Below, in pieces: positions 62,812 through 64,000 of a stretch of 64,000 nucleotides of DNA. Every line of letters begins with the position of its first letter. The first letter of the stretch is position 1. The translations under genes and the position numbers were made by a program. The notes below the pieces were generated by a model. That model was not told the origin of the DNA. It did not search any database and was given only the letters and a program-made list of their open reading frames with translations. Source of the DNA: Paenibacillus abyssi. GTDB taxonomy: Bacteria; Bacillota; Bacilli; Paenibacillales; Paenibacillaceae. The stretch is from the NCBI RefSeq assembly GCF_014640295.1, contig NZ_BMGR01000012.1:102773-166772 (forward strand). The letters run 5' to 3'.

Positions 62812-63819
62812 TCACTCTTTAACAGCTGTCGATTGGCGGATAATCAGCTCCGGCCGGAGCACAACGCGTTCTTCCGCGGGGGGCTGCCCCTCCAGCTTTT
62901 GAATTAATGAATCCACCGCCATCTTCCCCATTAGCTCTGTCGGCTGTGCAACCGTTGTGAGTGTCGGATCCGTAACGGTCGCCAGAATCGTATTATCAAA
63001 GCCAATAATGGAAACATCATGCGGCACCCGCAGGCCGAGCTCTTTGGCCGCCCGAAGTGTACCGATCGCGAGCAGATCGTTACAGCAGAATATTGCGGAA
63101 GGCCGATCTGGCTGTTGAAGCAGCTCCAACGCCTTTTCCTTACCCTCCTTCAGCAAGTCGTCTTCGCAGGCTTTAATCCGGCTTTCTGCCAATGCATGCC
63201 CGGCCTGCACCAACGTCTCCCGAAATCCCCGAATGCGTTCGCGGCTGCTGCTGACTGTCGCTTTTTCCGCCAGTACGGCGACTCTGGAATGCTTCAATTC
63301 AAGAAAGTGGCGTGCCGCTAAGCTGCCTCCGACAAAATCATCGACAATAACGGTCTGCATCGCCAGATTCGTTTCCGCTTCTCTGGCAACCATTACAACC
63401 GGTATGGACTTCATAAGCTTTATCAGCGCTTCCTTATTTTCCATGCCGGTACCAATAATTAAGCCATCCACGCTTTTTTGCAGCATCAGCGACAAATATC
63501 GTTCTGCACGCTCCATTTTATTGTCGGTGCTGCACATAATGATGCTGTAGCCGCGGTGGTCTCCCTGATCCTCGACAGCCCTTGCAATTTCTGAAAAGAA
63601 CGGGTTGGATATATCTGGGACAAGCAGGCCGATTGTATAGGTTTTCTTGCCGGTCAATGCCGCTGCGATTACGCTCGGCCGATAATTGAGCCTTTCCATG
63701 ACCTGTAAAATCTCCTGCCGCCGTTCTTCGCTTATCTTCCCTTTTCCGTTAATCACCTGTGACACTGCCGCTATCGAAACGCCTGCCTCCCGGGCCACAT
63801 CATAAATTGTCGCTTTCAT
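62812..63819 (-). CDS. LacI-family transcriptional regulator, likely repressor of iol
   Basis: 335 residues. The N-terminal helix-turn-helix plus hinge (TIYDVAREAGVSIAAVSQVI ... LNYRPSVIAAAL) is followed by a periplasmic-binding-protein-like effector domain (IGLLVPDISNPFFSEIARAV; AIFCCNDLLAIGTLRAAKEL). It lies directly upstream of the iol operon whose promoter bears LacI-type operators, so it probably senses inositol or an intermediate. In B. subtilis iol is instead controlled by the DeoR-type IolR. ATG 63819 follows TGAGGA; TTG 63825 is less likely. A promoter TTGCAA-N17-CATAAT lies upstream. Confidence 0.9.
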   Translation of the reverse strand: MKATIYDVAREAGVSIAAVSQVINGKGKISEERRQEILQVMERLNYRPSVIAAALTGKKTYTIGLLVPDISNPFFSEIARAVEDQGDHRGYSIIMCSTDNKMERAERYLSLMLQKSVDGLIIGTGMENKEALIKLMKSIPVVMVAREAETNLAMQTVIVDDFVGGSLAARHFLELKHSRVAVLAEKATVSSSRERIRGFRETLVQAGHALAESRIKACEDDLLKEGKEKALELLQQPDRPSAIFCCNDLLAIGTLRAAKELGLRVPHDVSIIGFDNTILATVTDPTLTTVAQPTELMGKMAVDSLIQKLEGQPPAEERVVLRPELIIRQSTAVKE

Positions 63820-63940
63820 CGCCAAATCCTCATTCGTGTATGTAAGTTTATTTCTTTCATTATGAATACAAAGAATTGATCTTGCAACAATAGAATGGGA
63901 GCGAACGCCGAGGGAAGGAAAAGGGCAAGGCTGAAACCAC

Positions 63941-64000
63941 TAGAGTGAAAGGCTGGGCGAAGCCCAGCCCCTCCTCATCAAACCGTACGTGAGGTTTTCC
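63941..64000 (-). mobile_element. 3' end of a group II intron (domain VI and part of domain V), cut by window edge
   Basis: Read on the minus strand from 64000: GGAAAACCTCACGTACGGTT is the 3' half of a domain V hairpin (partner GAGCCGTATGAGG lies beyond the edge). Next is a domain VI-like hairpin GGCTGGGC-TTC-GCCCAGCC (63969-63951) and the 3' end near TTTCACTCTAG (about 63945-63941). The reverse-transcriptase gene would lie outside the window. The 5' and exact 3' splice sites cannot be fixed. Confidence 0.7.

Noticed and set aside
62669..62902. Small plus-strand frame near the LacI gene end
   Set aside because: It spans the terminator and the antisense of the regulator C-terminus, with no RBS.

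Overview
The window looks like chromosome of a Gram-positive, spore-forming Firmicute of the Paenibacillus type. This is inferred from gene content and style, not from a database search. Signs are the Firmicute hemE-hemH-hemY order, a SigI/RsgI pair, S-layer homology domains, YtxH, DUF948, DUF1450 and Dabb small proteins, many sugar ABC operons with msm-type permeases but no local ATPase, strong AGGAGG-type ribosome binding sites, and TTG/GTG starts. Base composition is about 50% GC. No tRNA, rRNA or CRISPR array was seen.

Layout. 1-2603 (minus): haem genes hemE-hemH-hemY, the last cut by the window edge. 2784-11092: housekeeping genes, namely an MFS exporter, an O-methyltransferase, a THUMP-type rRNA methyltransferase, a lipoteichoic-acid-synthase-like sulfatase, small DUF1450, HesB-like and DUF1232 proteins, a LysM-M14 endopeptidase and glutamate racemase. 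11309-13610: a GH4 alpha-galactosidase divergent from an AraC regulator. 13668-18190 (mostly minus): small envelope and stress genes, a SufR-like Fe-S regulator, a stand-alone CuA-type cupredoxin, a gene under a LexA-box promoter and an orphan holin. 18305-18615 is pseudogene debris. 18869-22957: a two-component system sharing a repeated TTCAGC operator with a secreted protein, then an NlpC/P60 hydrolase. 23055-27029 (minus): sigI-rsgI, whose anti-sigma factor ends in a very long Asp/Glu tail, then an SLH/YusW-like protein.

27309-31194 (plus): a translationally coupled operon of a GapB-type dehydrogenase, an SR1P-like peptide and pyruvate phosphate dikinase. This is the most unusual arrangement found. 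31266-31681 holds a palindromic repeat and a decayed IS1182-type transposase. 31684-40289 (minus): a polyol locus combining an ABC importer, a polyol dehydrogenase, an MtlR-type activator, a mannitol-type EIICBA and its own HPr. 40582-46833 (minus): an arabinan/arabinoxylan locus with two GH51 arabinofuranosidases and an ABC importer, divergent from an ArsR-type regulator. 48755-51754 (plus): an adenosylcobalamin riboswitch and cbiMNQO cobalt importer. 51780-52990: a split chromate transporter. 53241-54431: a ROK regulator. 54498-62570 (minus): the iolDECAJGB myo-inositol operon with paired LacI-type operators, followed upstream by its likely LacI-family regulator. The right edge (63941-64000) is the 3' end of a group II intron on the minus strand.

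Together the accessory half is a carbohydrate-scavenging region (galactosides, polyols, arabinan, inositol) with local regulators. The gap/SR1P-like/ppdK operon points to control of gluconeogenesis. Start codons were chosen by ribosome binding site spacing, so several genes are shorter than the longest open frame.
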